A stretch of 8,092 nucleotides of DNA from Desulfobacteraceae bacterium UBA5623 (GTDB lineage Bacteria > Desulfobacterota > DSM-4660 > Desulfatiglandales > Desulfatiglandaceae): positions 1-8,092 of the forward strand of contig DIKH01000370.1 of NCBI GenBank assembly GCA_002424495.1, given 5' to 3'. Positions 1 through 6,301 of the stretch are shown here, in pieces (position 1 is the first letter of the stretch; the number at the start of each line of letters is the position of its first letter). The notes beneath the pieces are model-generated. The model did not search any database, was not told the DNA's origin, and saw nothing but the letters and a program-made list of their open reading frames with translations. A program made the position numbers and the translations under genes.

Positions 1-16
1 ATTTTCTAACCGGAAA

Positions 17-670
17 TTACTGGGTAGAAGTATAACTATTCTGTGTTGCGTAATAAACATTTTCATAATAGTCTATTGCCATTCCACAGCCGCCAATATA
101 TTCGCCGCCTGATTTTACCCAGTTGATTGTACCGGTTTGCATATTTAGTGAAAAAAGGCCTGAACTTCCAAAATATACACTGTTTAAAGATTCATTAATG
201 GCGGGAACGTTTCGAGGGTGAGGCGAATATACCCCGGAAGAAGATCGTCTGCTCCATAATAGCGTTCCATCGGATGATCTATGAGCAGTTACAATTCCGT
301 CGCCACAAGAATTCCAATCCCCTACAGTATAAATCGTACCGTCTGAGCTGATTGATGCCCCCTCATGTTGACCAATTGGGTTTAGAATTGGACCATAAAT
401 AATGGTACCACTCAACGGATTAACTGCAATCAATCCATTTTTATTATCTGGGTAACCGAATTTTTTCCCCATAAAGTAAACGATGCCGTCATCGCCAAGT
501 GCCGCTTTCCCGGAGTCCGATCCTTCAGGTCTGGCAACGATATTAATTTGTTTTGAATAAATAATGGCTGGGGTTTCGCCAGCCTTGGTTAGGCTCGGGC
601 TTTGCAATATACTCAATGCACAAGCCCAACAACTCAAAAAAATAAAGGTCTTCCATGATTTTTTCCTCAT
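17..670 (-). CDS. Secreted PQQ-like beta-propeller repeat protein, probably truncated
   Basis: The 217-residue product starts with a lysine-rich stretch and a hydrophobic core (residues 8-24), then a plausible signal peptidase I site near T28-K-A30, so it should be exported. The mature part has about four repeats of the beta-propeller type: a 'DG-I-Y' strand, a 'G-L-x-A/S-L' strand, then 'G-T-I/L-x-W' (DGIVYF at 61-66 with GTII at 88-91; DGTIYTV at 110-116 with DGTLLW at 134-139; SVYFGSS at 164-170 with GTINW at 180-184; NVYYATQ at 204-210). This pattern belongs to PQQ/BamB-like propellers. A complete propeller needs six to eight blades and usually 350 or more residues, so this one looks incomplete. 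The TAA stop is followed in frame by five more sense codons up to the window edge. The start is supported by GAGGAG eight bases upstream of ATG. Ligand and role are unknown. Confidence 0.75.
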   Translation of the reverse strand: MRKKSWKTFIFLSCWACALSILQSPSLTKAGETPAIIYSKQINIVARPEGSDSGKAALGDDGIVYFMGKKFGYPDNKNGLIAVNPLSGTIIYGPILNPIGQHEGASISSDGTIYTVGDWNSCGDGIVTAHRSSDGTLLWSRRSSSGVYSPHPRNVPAINESLNSVYFGSSGLFSLNMQTGTINWVKSGGEYIGGCGMAIDYYENVYYATQNSYTSTQ

Positions 671-1131
671 TCTTCTCTCTCCTCATTATATGTGTTCACA
701 AGATTCCCGGTCTGTAACGACCAGTGCAGTATAAGGAACAACCTGGACCAAAAACAAAACGATCAGTACTCTGATAGAGCTTTAAACTTTTCTTTTCATT
801 TTTCCTCCATTCGCTGCATGTTGATTCCGCGCAGGGCTTGCAGCGAGCCATACGCAAGAGCCCAGCACCGCGCCGGGACTTGGCAGTAATATATCAGCCC
901 GTTTATGGGACAACTGTCTAAAATCAGCTATTAATCACACTATAGCCCCACTTCTGGCCGGTTGTAATATTTTTGGAGATACTGTGTACTGTGCCGCCAA
1001 GGCATAATAAGGGCCTGCGCGGCTCTGGATGCAATATCTGTGAATTGTTGCTGTAACGCCGGACTTAGCCGGTGTCGGGGAGGATGGTCCCTGGCGTTGG
1101 CCGGTTTAAAAAACCCTGGAAGTGTGAGGAT
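671..1131. other. Intergenic region with no recognisable gene
   Basis: No open frame here has a convincing start, ribosome site and family resemblance. A plus-strand frame at 692-889 has no Shine-Dalgarno and an atypical composition. On the minus strand a frame open from 1203 to the TAG at 940-942 lacks an ATG near its beginning and crosses the GATA repeat; its predicted product is rich in H, P and R, as expected of chance antisense translation. The stretch is GC-richer around 830-880 and 1010-1110 than its surroundings, which could mean remnants of older genes. I cannot assign it a function. Confidence 0.5.
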
Positions 1132-1168
<37 letters not shown>

Positions 1169-1224
1169 GGAATAATTGTGAGTTGTGAATTTTTAATTTT
1201 GAATTATGGAAGAAAGACATGATT

Positions 1225-1377
1225 GATGGTTTCGTGAAAAGTCGAAAATTGACTTTTTACTCAGTTTTAAGTTTTAGGTCTTAGGTTTTAACTATCTAAT
1301 TTCACGGGCAAAGCATAACCTAAAACTTAACACTTAAACCCTAAAACCTGATGAATTCGACTTTTTGCGAATTCATC
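1225..1377. repeat. Imperfect palindromic repeat element with terminal inverted repeats
   Basis: The 20 bases at 1225-1244 match the reverse complement of 1358-1377 at 16 positions (shared pattern GATG..TTCG..AAAAGTCG). Each end also folds on itself. At the right, 1349-1359 pairs perfectly with 1368-1378 (11 bp around an 8-base loop). At the left, 1234-1243 pairs with 1251-1260 (10 bp, one G-T). The interior carries AAGTTTTAGGT-type motifs on the left and their complements (ACCTAAAACTT) on the right, so most of the 153 bp is an imperfect palindrome. It encodes no transposase. This is the architecture of a MITE or REP-like dispersed element. No clear target-site duplication is visible. Membership of a multi-copy family is inferred. 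Confidence 0.6.
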
Positions 1378-1459
1378 ATAATTAATTTTCTGTTGCTGAT
1401 ATTGGTAGCCAGGAGCCAGAATCAGGTACCGCCTCCAGCTTCAACCTGGTTGATCGAGG

Positions 1460-1575
1460 ATGAAACTGCGAAGTTTCATGAGAGCCATCTCTGTGTCCTC
1501 CGTGCCTCTAGCGAAGCGGGTGAGAGAAAACAAAAAAATGTCTCACACAGAGCCACAGAGAACACATGGGTTGAT
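1460..1575. repeat. Low-complexity dispersed-type repeat with hairpins (CTCTGTG/CACAGAG type)
   Basis: The segment opens with an 8-bp perfect hairpin closed by a GCGA (GNRA-class) tetraloop: 1460-1467 pairs with 1472-1479. Further on, TCTCTGTG at 1488-1495 is the reverse complement of CACAGAGA at 1554-1561, and GTGAGA at 1520-1525 is the reverse complement of TCTCAC at 1541-1546, giving a nested imperfect palindrome. From memory, 'CTCTGTGTCCTC..GTGCCTCT' and 'CACAGAG' strings of this kind recur between genes in many environmental bacterial genomes. That recollection was not checked here. A plus-strand open frame running through it (1351-1629) has no ribosome site and is most likely translated repeat. 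Confidence 0.45.
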
Positions 1576-1657
1576 AAAAACAAAAGCCCGAATTTTTGTA
1601 TAGTGTTAAGAGTTGTTGATGGCGGATGATTTTTGCGTGCAATGCGCAAAAGAAATA

Positions 1658-1686
1658 TTTACAGATTAATTTAACCGGGTTATCAT
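1658..1686 (+). promoter_or_regulatory. Sigma-70-type promoter for the DUF2283 gene
   Basis: TTTACA at 1658-1663 (5/6 to the -35 consensus) is separated by exactly 17 bases from TATCAT at 1681-1686 (5/6 to the -10 consensus). Transcription would begin near 1693, leaving a leader of about 24 bases that contains AGGAGG at 1703-1708 before the ATG at 1717. A 7-bp hairpin (TTTTGCG at 1631-1637 with CGCAAAA at 1645-1651) lies just upstream of the -35 and could be a regulator site or a remnant terminator; its role is unknown. Confidence 0.6.
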
Positions 1687-1716
1687 TTATCGCTTCTTTG
1701 ACAGGAGGTTTGAACT

Positions 1717-1935
1717 ATGAGATTGAACTATTATCCGGAGACTGATTTTCTATATATTGATTTATCATCGAAACCGAGCAAAGAAAGCATTGAGATATCC
1801 GAAGGTGTCGTCCTTGATTATAATGATAACGGAAATATTACAGGAATTGATATTGATAATGCCAGCCGCAAGATTGATCTGAATGAAATTATCCTGAACA
1901 AGGTTCCATCGCAATTACAGGCAATAACAGCATAA
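1717..1935 (+). CDS. DUF2283 family small protein
   Basis: This 72-residue protein shows the DUF2283 pattern: an N-terminal 'YYPETDFLYIDLS' (residues 5-17), where the family has 'Y-x-P-E-x-D-x-L-Y-I-x-L', then 'GVVLDYNDNGNITGIDI' (30-46) and 'NAS' (48-50). The length is normal for the family (about 60-80). It should be cytoplasmic, with no signal peptide or membrane segment. Biochemical function is unknown; members often sit beside small DUF4258 or DUF2442 genes in toxin-antitoxin-like pairs, but no such intact partner is present upstream. AGGAGG lies eight bases before the ATG and a good promoter lies at 1658-1686, so it is likely expressed alone. The sequence immediately downstream, in the same frame after two stops, looks like a decayed DUF2442 C-terminus. 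Confidence 0.8.
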   Translation: MRLNYYPETDFLYIDLSSKPSKESIEISEGVVLDYNDNGNITGIDIDNASRKIDLNEIILNKVPSQLQAITA

Positions 1936-1944
1936 TTACAGTAA

Positions 1945-2070
1945 ATTTCGGTTGAACAACTCAAAGAGGTTACATTGCGTTTGAATGGATTTGCATTGAG
2001 ATGGGAATCTCTTGATGAGGACATTACCGTGCCCCGCGTCATAGCAGGATGGTTCCAGTTGACCTATTTA
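1945..2070 (+). pseudogene. Decayed C-terminal fragment resembling a DUF2442 protein
   Basis: After the TAA at 1942-1944 the frame reads V-E-Q-L-K-E-V, then 'LNGFALRWESLDEDITVPR' and 'VIAGWFQ'. The core '(I/L)-x-W-x-x-L-D-E-D-(I/L)-x-V-x-x-(L/I)-(L/I)-x-G' matches what I know of the conserved C-terminal end of DUF2442 proteins. The N-terminal half of that family, some 40-50 residues, is missing: upstream there are two in-frame stops and then the DUF2283 gene. No ribosome site is seen before the only candidate start (TTG at 1975). A palindromic element begins at 2071, so the fragment is also interrupted at its 3' end; joined across the element it would read only a few more residues before a TAG. 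The family assignment rests on motif memory. Confidence 0.45.
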
Positions 2071-2212
2071 GTGTCCACCCAGAAATGGCTATTTTCCGCA
2101 ATCTCTGCGTCAGATTCGGATTTTACTCCTCGAAATACTTCAATGTATTCCTGTGGTTAAAATCCTCATCTTCCTTGACCTTGCGAAAACTATCTCGTTC
2201 CTGGATGAACAC
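2071..2212. mobile_element. 142-bp MITE-like palindromic element with 6-bp flanking duplication
   Basis: The left end reads GTGTCCACCCAGAAATG and the reverse complement of the right end reads GTGTTCATCCAGGAACG, identical at 13 of 17 positions. The similarity continues inward with small gaps (TATTTTCCGCAA against TAGTTTTCGCAA, then AGAT..GGATTTTA in both arms), so the whole element is one long imperfect palindrome centred near 2141/2142. TATTTA occurs immediately outside both ends (2065-2070 and 2213-2218), as expected of a target-site duplication. No transposase is encoded, so it would have been moved by an enzyme supplied elsewhere. On the minus strand it contains a charged 29-residue frame (2123-2212) starting with the terminal GTG. 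Transcribed, the element would form a long hairpin. The mobile nature is inferred from structure alone. Confidence 0.65.
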
Positions 2213-2499
2213 TATTTAAGCGCATCTTAGACAGCATTGACATGCTCCGTTCTCATGTCCCCTCCTCCAGAATTCTGTATTTATTTTGACACATCAAATA
2301 ATTGCTGGTGACTATTATGGTTCTCTGACTTATCCACAAGGATTGCATGACTGGCTGAAGGGGCAAAACAATATTGCCTTGACCTCAAAGGCAAAAATGA
2401 TTAGATAGTGCATTGATAAAATGCACTCAAGTGGCGATTAGGATGCTGTTTATTGACCACTTATGTGAAAAATTTCCGTTATTATCGAGGAGTAAAACG
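2213..2499. other. AT-rich upstream region of the moxR-like operon
   Basis: This stretch between the palindromic element and the AAA+ ATPase gene should contain the operon promoter. TTGACA at 2286-2291 is a perfect -35 match, but the nearest good -10 (TATTAT, 2313-2318) is 21 bases away, too far for a standard promoter. A minus-strand GGAGGAGG at 2261-2268 precedes an ATG (2254-2256) that opens only nine codons. An 8-bp hairpin lies at 2407-2427. A bulged stem (TTGCCTTGA with TCAAAGGCAA) lies around 2375-2395. Confidence 0.4.
2407..2427. other. Perfect 8-bp hairpin upstream of the moxR-like gene
   Basis: AGTGCATT at 2407-2414 and AATGCACT at 2420-2427 are exact reverse complements separated by GATAA. 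The stem is too AT-rich and lacks the following T-run of a terminator. It lies 73 bases before the ATG at 2500, a position suited to a dimeric repressor or activator site or an mRNA leader hairpin. No function can be read from the sequence. Confidence 0.35.
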
Positions 2500-3345
2500 A
2501 TGACAAATTCAAACAGTCAGTTCAGCGGGGCATCCAAATATGTCCTGGATGAAGAGCTCGCCCGGATAGTAAATATCTCCATGGCCCTGGAGATGCCTCT
2601 TCTGCTAAAAGGAGAACCAGGCACAGGCAAGACCATGCTGGCACATGCCATATCAGAGGCATTACAAATGGACATGCTTGTCCTCAACGTAAAATCCAGC
2701 ATGAAGCTTGTGGAGGCCCTTTACCAATATGACACCCTGACAAGATTAAACGACAGCCGTTTTGGGGATTCCAAACGCGAGGTCAGCAACATTGAAGAAT
2801 ACATCAAGATGGGCAAGATAGGCCAGGCATTTGCATCGGATAAAAAGGTGGTCCTGCTGATTGATGAAATTGACAAGGCGGATACGGACTTCCAGGACGA
2901 TATGCTCGACGTGCTGGACCAGATGGAATTTGATATTATTGAGATTGATAAGACCATAAGGGCAAAGAACAGACCAATCATCATTATCACCTCCAACGCC
3001 AAGAAAGACCTGTCCGATCCATTTCTGGGCCGCTGCAACTTTCACCACATCGCATTTCCCGAACCAGATATGATGAGGAAAATTATCCAGGTCCATTTCG
3101 ATGACATCAGCAAAGATCTGCTGGAAAATACCGTGATGTCATTTTACAGGATGAGGGAGTTCAAGGGCATTGAAAAAAAGCCTGCTACAAGAGAACTGAT
3201 CAACTGGATCAGGGCGCTGAAGGCAGACCCGGATTTCAAGGTCAAGGACCTTATCAGAGGAGAGGTCCCCTATCTTGGAATTCTCTTTAAGAAGAGCCCG
3301 GACTACGCAATCGCACAGAGGGCCGCAACCAGAATGAGGATATAG
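2500..3345 (+). CDS. MoxR/CbbQ-type AAA+ ATPase
   Basis: The 281-residue AAA+ ATPase has Walker A GEPGTGKT (38-45), Walker B VVLLIDE (117-123), sensor 1 N166 in 'ITSN', and an arginine-finger candidate R178 in 'DPFLGRCNFHH'. The 'EMPLLLKGEPGTGKT' lead-in and the C-terminal lid are typical of the MoxR branch (MoxR, CbbQ, NorQ, CoxD). Such ATPases form hexamers that work with a VWA-domain partner to remodel or activate metal-containing enzymes or complexes, which fits the CoxE-like gene six bases downstream. The frame is open upstream to a TTG at 2413, but GAGGAG at 2487-2492 sits seven bases before the ATG at 2500, and the extra 29 residues look unlike the family, so 2500 is preferred. Cytoplasmic. 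The client is unknown. Confidence 0.9.
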   Translation: MTNSNSQFSGASKYVLDEELARIVNISMALEMPLLLKGEPGTGKTMLAHAISEALQMDMLVLNVKSSMKLVEALYQYDTLTRLNDSRFGDSKREVSNIEEYIKMGKIGQAFASDKKVVLLIDEIDKADTDFQDDMLDVLDQMEFDIIEIDKTIRAKNRPIIIITSNAKKDLSDPFLGRCNFHHIAFPEPDMMRKIIQVHFDDISKDLLENTVMSFYRMREFKGIEKKPATRELINWIRALKADPDFKVKDLIRGEVPYLGILFKKSPDYAIAQRAATRMRI

Positions 3346-3351
3346 GGGGTC

Positions 3352-4545
3352 ATGTTTACAAAGTTTTTTTACCTCTTAAGGCAGGTGGGCATCCCAGTGT
3401 CCCCAACCTCATTTCTCAGGCTTCAAAAGGCCCTGGCAATGGGGTTGATCACATCAATTGATGACTTCTACACATCCGCCCGCGCCATACTTGTGAAGAG
3501 TGAGAGGTATTTTGACCTCTATGACCAGGTCTTCGCCCACTACTTTGAAGGGGCTGATCTCAAAGACCCGGAAGAATTTGAGCTGTCCGAGATAGCGCGC
3601 TCCATGCTTGAGGAATGGCTGAAAGACCCAAAGGGGCTTGCCCAGGCGCTTGGAATTGATGAAAAGACTATCAGCAAGTTAAGCCCGGAGGAATTGCTGA
3701 AATATTTCATGGACCGCCTGAAGGAACAGACCGAGGAGCACCATGGCGGAAGCAAGTGGATAGGGACGGGAGGGACATCGCCGGTCGGCCACTCCGGCTA
3801 TCACCCAGGGGGCATGAGGGTTGGAGGAGTCTCCAGAAACAAGTCCGCGGTCAAGGTGGCCATGGACAGAAGATACAGGGACTATTCACATGAAGGCCCC
3901 CTGACCCAGGCCCAGATGGGGGAGGCCCTCAAGAGGCTTAGGCATATGATCCCTGACGGCCCAAAGGATGTGGTAAATGTAGATAAAACCATCTACCAGA
4001 CCATGAAAAATGCAGGCGAAATTGAGATCGTCTTTGAGCGGAGGCTTAAAGACCGGCTCAATGTCATACTTGCAATTGATAATGGCGGATGGTCAATGGA
4101 GCCATATGTCCTTGTTGTCCAGACTCTGTTCAATTACGCCAGGGCGCAGTTTAAGGAACTAAAAACCTTTTTCTTTCACAACACCATCTATGATAGGCTT
4201 TGGGAAGACCCGCCAAGGCGCATCAAGCCCTTTAATGTGGAGGATCTTATCCGTCTTGATCCTGAAACCAGGTTCGTCATACTGGGAGATGCAAGCATGG
4301 CCCCCTATGAACTTATGGCCACTGACGGTTCAATCCACATAGAAGAACGAACATCACAACCAAGTTACAAGAGGCTACAGTTCATAGCAGAGACCTTTCC
4401 CCACTCTGTCTGGCTAAACCCCGTCATGGCCGCTGAATGGCCATACACACGCACCATCGGGGCTATCCGTGAAATCTTTCCCATGTTTGAGTTGACCATT
4501 GACGGGCTTGAGCAGGCAGTAACCCATCTTATGAGCAAAAACTGA
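3352..4545 (+). CDS. CoxE-like VWA-domain protein, partner of the AAA+ ATPase
   Basis: The 397-residue protein has a helical N-terminal half ('FFYLLRQVGIPVSPTSFLRLQKAL', typical of CoxE-like proteins), a Gly/His-rich linker (about 130-160), and a C-terminal VWA-like domain from about residue 235. The metal-site loop reads DNGGWSM (243-249) instead of the classical D-x-S-x-S. From memory, this variant is common in this CoxE-like subgroup, so it may be a modified rather than a dead MIDAS. Later strands include 'KTFFFHNTIYD' (271-281) and 'FVILGDASMAPYEL' (308-321), and the protein ends in the subgroup's 'WPYTRTIGAIREIFPMFELTIDGLEQAV'. The start is six bases after the ATPase stop, with AGGGGG directly before it, indicating one transcript and probable translational coupling. 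It is expected to recruit the ATPase to a client protein, as NorD, CbbO and CoxE do. Confidence 0.88.
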   Translation: MFTKFFYLLRQVGIPVSPTSFLRLQKALAMGLITSIDDFYTSARAILVKSERYFDLYDQVFAHYFEGADLKDPEEFELSEIARSMLEEWLKDPKGLAQALGIDEKTISKLSPEELLKYFMDRLKEQTEEHHGGSKWIGTGGTSPVGHSGYHPGGMRVGGVSRNKSAVKVAMDRRYRDYSHEGPLTQAQMGEALKRLRHMIPDGPKDVVNVDKTIYQTMKNAGEIEIVFERRLKDRLNVILAIDNGGWSMEPYVLVVQTLFNYARAQFKELKTFFFHNTIYDRLWEDPPRRIKPFNVEDLIRLDPETRFVILGDASMAPYELMATDGSIHIEERTSQPSYKRLQFIAETFPHSVWLNPVMAAEWPYTRTIGAIREIFPMFELTIDGLEQAVTHLMSKN

Positions 4546-4792
4546 CCATATGGATAAGAATTCCGTCAATACAACTAAAATGTTGACTGTTGTCAAAAAC
4601 AGCTAACCTGCTGCCAGTAAGAATTGTTTGAAACATTTTTCTTCCGGTATTATAAGAAAGTTCACTATGGTTATAGGTTGTCTATTGTGTATGCGATTCA
4701 AAATTTTCTTAACCGGTTTTTTAACATTGTCTTAAGCATTACAAAAATATTTTCGAATAGTTATCAGGTTAATGATCTCAAAGGAGGCCGTC
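4546..4792. other. AT-rich intergenic region before the protease gene
   Basis: No gene is supported: a 64-codon frame at 4624-4818 lacks a ribosome site and overlaps the protease start in another frame. A weak stem (GTTGACTGTT with AACAGCTAAC, around 4580-4607) follows the VWA gene, but no T-run follows it, so a terminator is not convincing. The AT-rich half from about 4690 to 4780 should hold the protease promoter. I found no good sigma-70, sigma-32 or sigma-E match there. Confidence 0.35.
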
Positions 4793-6241
4793 ATGCCCAG
4801 CAACAGAAATATCTCTGAAAAAACAAACGCCGTCCGCTTTTATTTTTTTATCGTCTGTCTTATCGCATTAGCCCTGGCAGGCAGCGTTCCTGCAACTGTG
4901 GCTCAGACTAGTTCAATACTCCCTGAGGCCCCGGGCTCATTTTCCCAACTTGCCAAAGATATAAGCCCTTCCGTGGTGAATATCAGTGTGGTAAAAATTG
5001 TAAAAGGCAGACAAATGGCGCCCAGCATGCCCTTTGGGCCTGATGACCCGTTCAGAGACTTTTTTGACCGCTTCTTCGGAGATCAGATGCCAAGGGATTT
5101 TAAGCAGAGGGGCCTTGGAACCGGTTTCATAATTGACAAAGAGGGATATATACTTACAAACAACCATGTGGTTGAAAAGGCGGATGAGATAAAGGTAAGG
5201 CTAGACAACGAAAAGGAATTCAGCGCCACTGTCGTCGGCCTCGATCCAAAGACAGACCTTGCCCTTATCAAGATCAAACCCGGGAACACGTCTATTGTAC
5301 CTCTTCCGCTCGGCAACTCAGACAAACTGGAGGTAGGAGACTGGGTGGTTGCCATCGGAAACCCCTTTGGCCTCGGCAATACCGTGACGGCAGGGATTGT
5401 TAGCGCAAAGTACCGGCACATCGGTTCAGGCCCTTACGATAACTTCATCCAGACAGATGCCTCAATAAACCCGGGCAACAGCGGAGGGCCTCTGGTAAAT
5501 GTCTCAGGTGAGGTAGTGGGGATCAACTCGGCCATCTTCTCCCAGACAGGCGGAAGCATTGGAATTGGTTTTGCCATCCCTATCAACATGGCAAAGGACC
5601 TGCTGCCACAACTCAAAAAGGGTAAAGTGGTCAGGGGCTGGCTGGGCGTCATGATCCAGAATATCAGCCCTGAGCTTGTGGAAAAACTGAATCTGAAAGA
5701 CGACAAAGGTGCGCTGGTAGGCCATGTGAGTGAGGGAGGTCCTGCGGAAAAGGCCGGAATTGCGCGCGGTGATGTTATTGTCTCTTTTGACGGAAAAGAT
5801 GTAAAGAATTCCAGCGAGCTGCCTATTATGGTGGCCTCAACCCCGGTAGGCAAGACAGTTGACGTGGATGTCATACGAAAGGGAAAGATAAAAACCTTTG
5901 AGGTGCAAATTGAAGAGCTTGAAGGGGAACAGGAACCTAAAGAGGCCAGCGAGGCCAGGCCCGCCCTTGGTCTGACCGTGGCAAAGATTACCCCTGAGAT
6001 CGCAAGGAATCTTGGCCTTTCCGATACAAGCGGCATAGTTGTGGTCAATGTGGAAAACGACACGCCAGCCCAGGAGGCAGGAGTGGAGCAGGGAGACATA
6101 ATACTCGAGGTTGACCAGACCCAGATAAAGACGGTTGAGCAATTCAATCGAGCAATTTCCGCTTACAAGAAGGGGAGCACAATCCTTCTTCTGGTCAGGC
6201 GCGGCGATGGCACCCTTTATTTGACACTGAAGGTTTGGTGA
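4793..6241 (+). CDS. degP: Do/DegP-DegQ family periplasmic serine endoprotease
   Basis: The 482-residue HtrA-type protease has a signal peptide (hydrophobic core about 16-30, likely cleaved after T35-V-A37). Its trypsin-like domain carries the full triad: H125 in 'TNNHVV', D155 in 'KTDLALIKI', S230 in 'NPGNSGGPL'. The long 'PFGPDDPFRDFFDRFFGD' LA-loop region (80-97) is typical of the Do group. PDZ1 spans about 282-375 ('GWLGV' at 282-286) and PDZ2 about 390-482, separated by an acidic linker. It should degrade or refold damaged envelope proteins as an oligomer. An in-frame ATG at 4772 exists, but AAGGAGG at 4781-4787, five bases before the ATG at 4793, decides the start. The gene ends just before a strong terminator. 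The symbol is a family label; degQ or mucD would fit equally well. Confidence 0.93.
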   Translation: MPSNRNISEKTNAVRFYFFIVCLIALALAGSVPATVAQTSSILPEAPGSFSQLAKDISPSVVNISVVKIVKGRQMAPSMPFGPDDPFRDFFDRFFGDQMPRDFKQRGLGTGFIIDKEGYILTNNHVVEKADEIKVRLDNEKEFSATVVGLDPKTDLALIKIKPGNTSIVPLPLGNSDKLEVGDWVVAIGNPFGLGNTVTAGIVSAKYRHIGSGPYDNFIQTDASINPGNSGGPLVNVSGEVVGINSAIFSQTGGSIGIGFAIPINMAKDLLPQLKKGKVVRGWLGVMIQNISPELVEKLNLKDDKGALVGHVSEGGPAEKAGIARGDVIVSFDGKDVKNSSELPIMVASTPVGKTVDVDVIRKGKIKTFEVQIEELEGEQEPKEASEARPALGLTVAKITPEIARNLGLSDTSGIVVVNVENDTPAQEAGVEQGDIILEVDQTQIKTVEQFNRAISAYKKGSTILLLVRRGDGTLYLTLKVW

Positions 6242-6259
6242 GATAACCGCTCACGGCAT

Positions 6260-6301
6260 AAAAAAAGGATTCACCCCTTCTTGGGGTGGATCCTTTTTTT
6301 T
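6260..6301. terminator. Bidirectional rho-independent terminator between convergent genes
   Basis: An 11-bp stem (GGATTCACCCC at 6267-6277 with GGGGTGGATCC at 6283-6293, one T-G wobble) with a TTCTT loop is followed by eight T (6294-6301). It is preceded by seven A (6260-6266), which give a U-run on the opposite strand. It therefore serves the protease gene in the plus direction and the acyl-CoA synthetase gene in the minus direction. The last T overlaps the TGA stop of the minus-strand gene (6301-6303). Confidence 0.95.

Noticed and set aside
685..690. A perfect TATAAT on the minus strand upstream of the beta-propeller gene.
   Set aside because: No -35 lies at a suitable distance, and transcription would start inside or after the ribosome site, leaving a leader of about eight bases.
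692..889. A 65-codon plus-strand open frame.
   Set aside because: No Shine-Dalgarno, unusual composition and no family resemblance.
1351..1629. A 92-codon plus-strand open frame.
   Set aside because: It starts inside the right-hand hairpin of the 1225-1377 palindrome, has no ribosome site and runs through the 1460-1575 repeat, so it is most likely translated repeat sequence.
2071..2160. Extension of the DUF2442-like fragment to the TAA at 2158-2160.
   Set aside because: The codons after 2070 lie inside the palindromic element and have lost any family resemblance, so the fragment was ended at 2070.
2286..2318. TTGACA and TATTAT upstream of the ATPase gene as a promoter.
   Set aside because: The spacing is 21 bases; a -10 at normal spacing matches only three of six positions.
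4624..4818. A 64-codon plus-strand open frame between the VWA and protease genes.
   Set aside because: It lacks a ribosome site, is AT-driven in composition, and overlaps the well-supported protease start in another frame.
5434..6147. A 237-codon minus-strand open frame inside the protease gene.
   Set aside because: It is antisense to a clearly conserved coding region; its serine/proline-rich product is typical of shadow translation.
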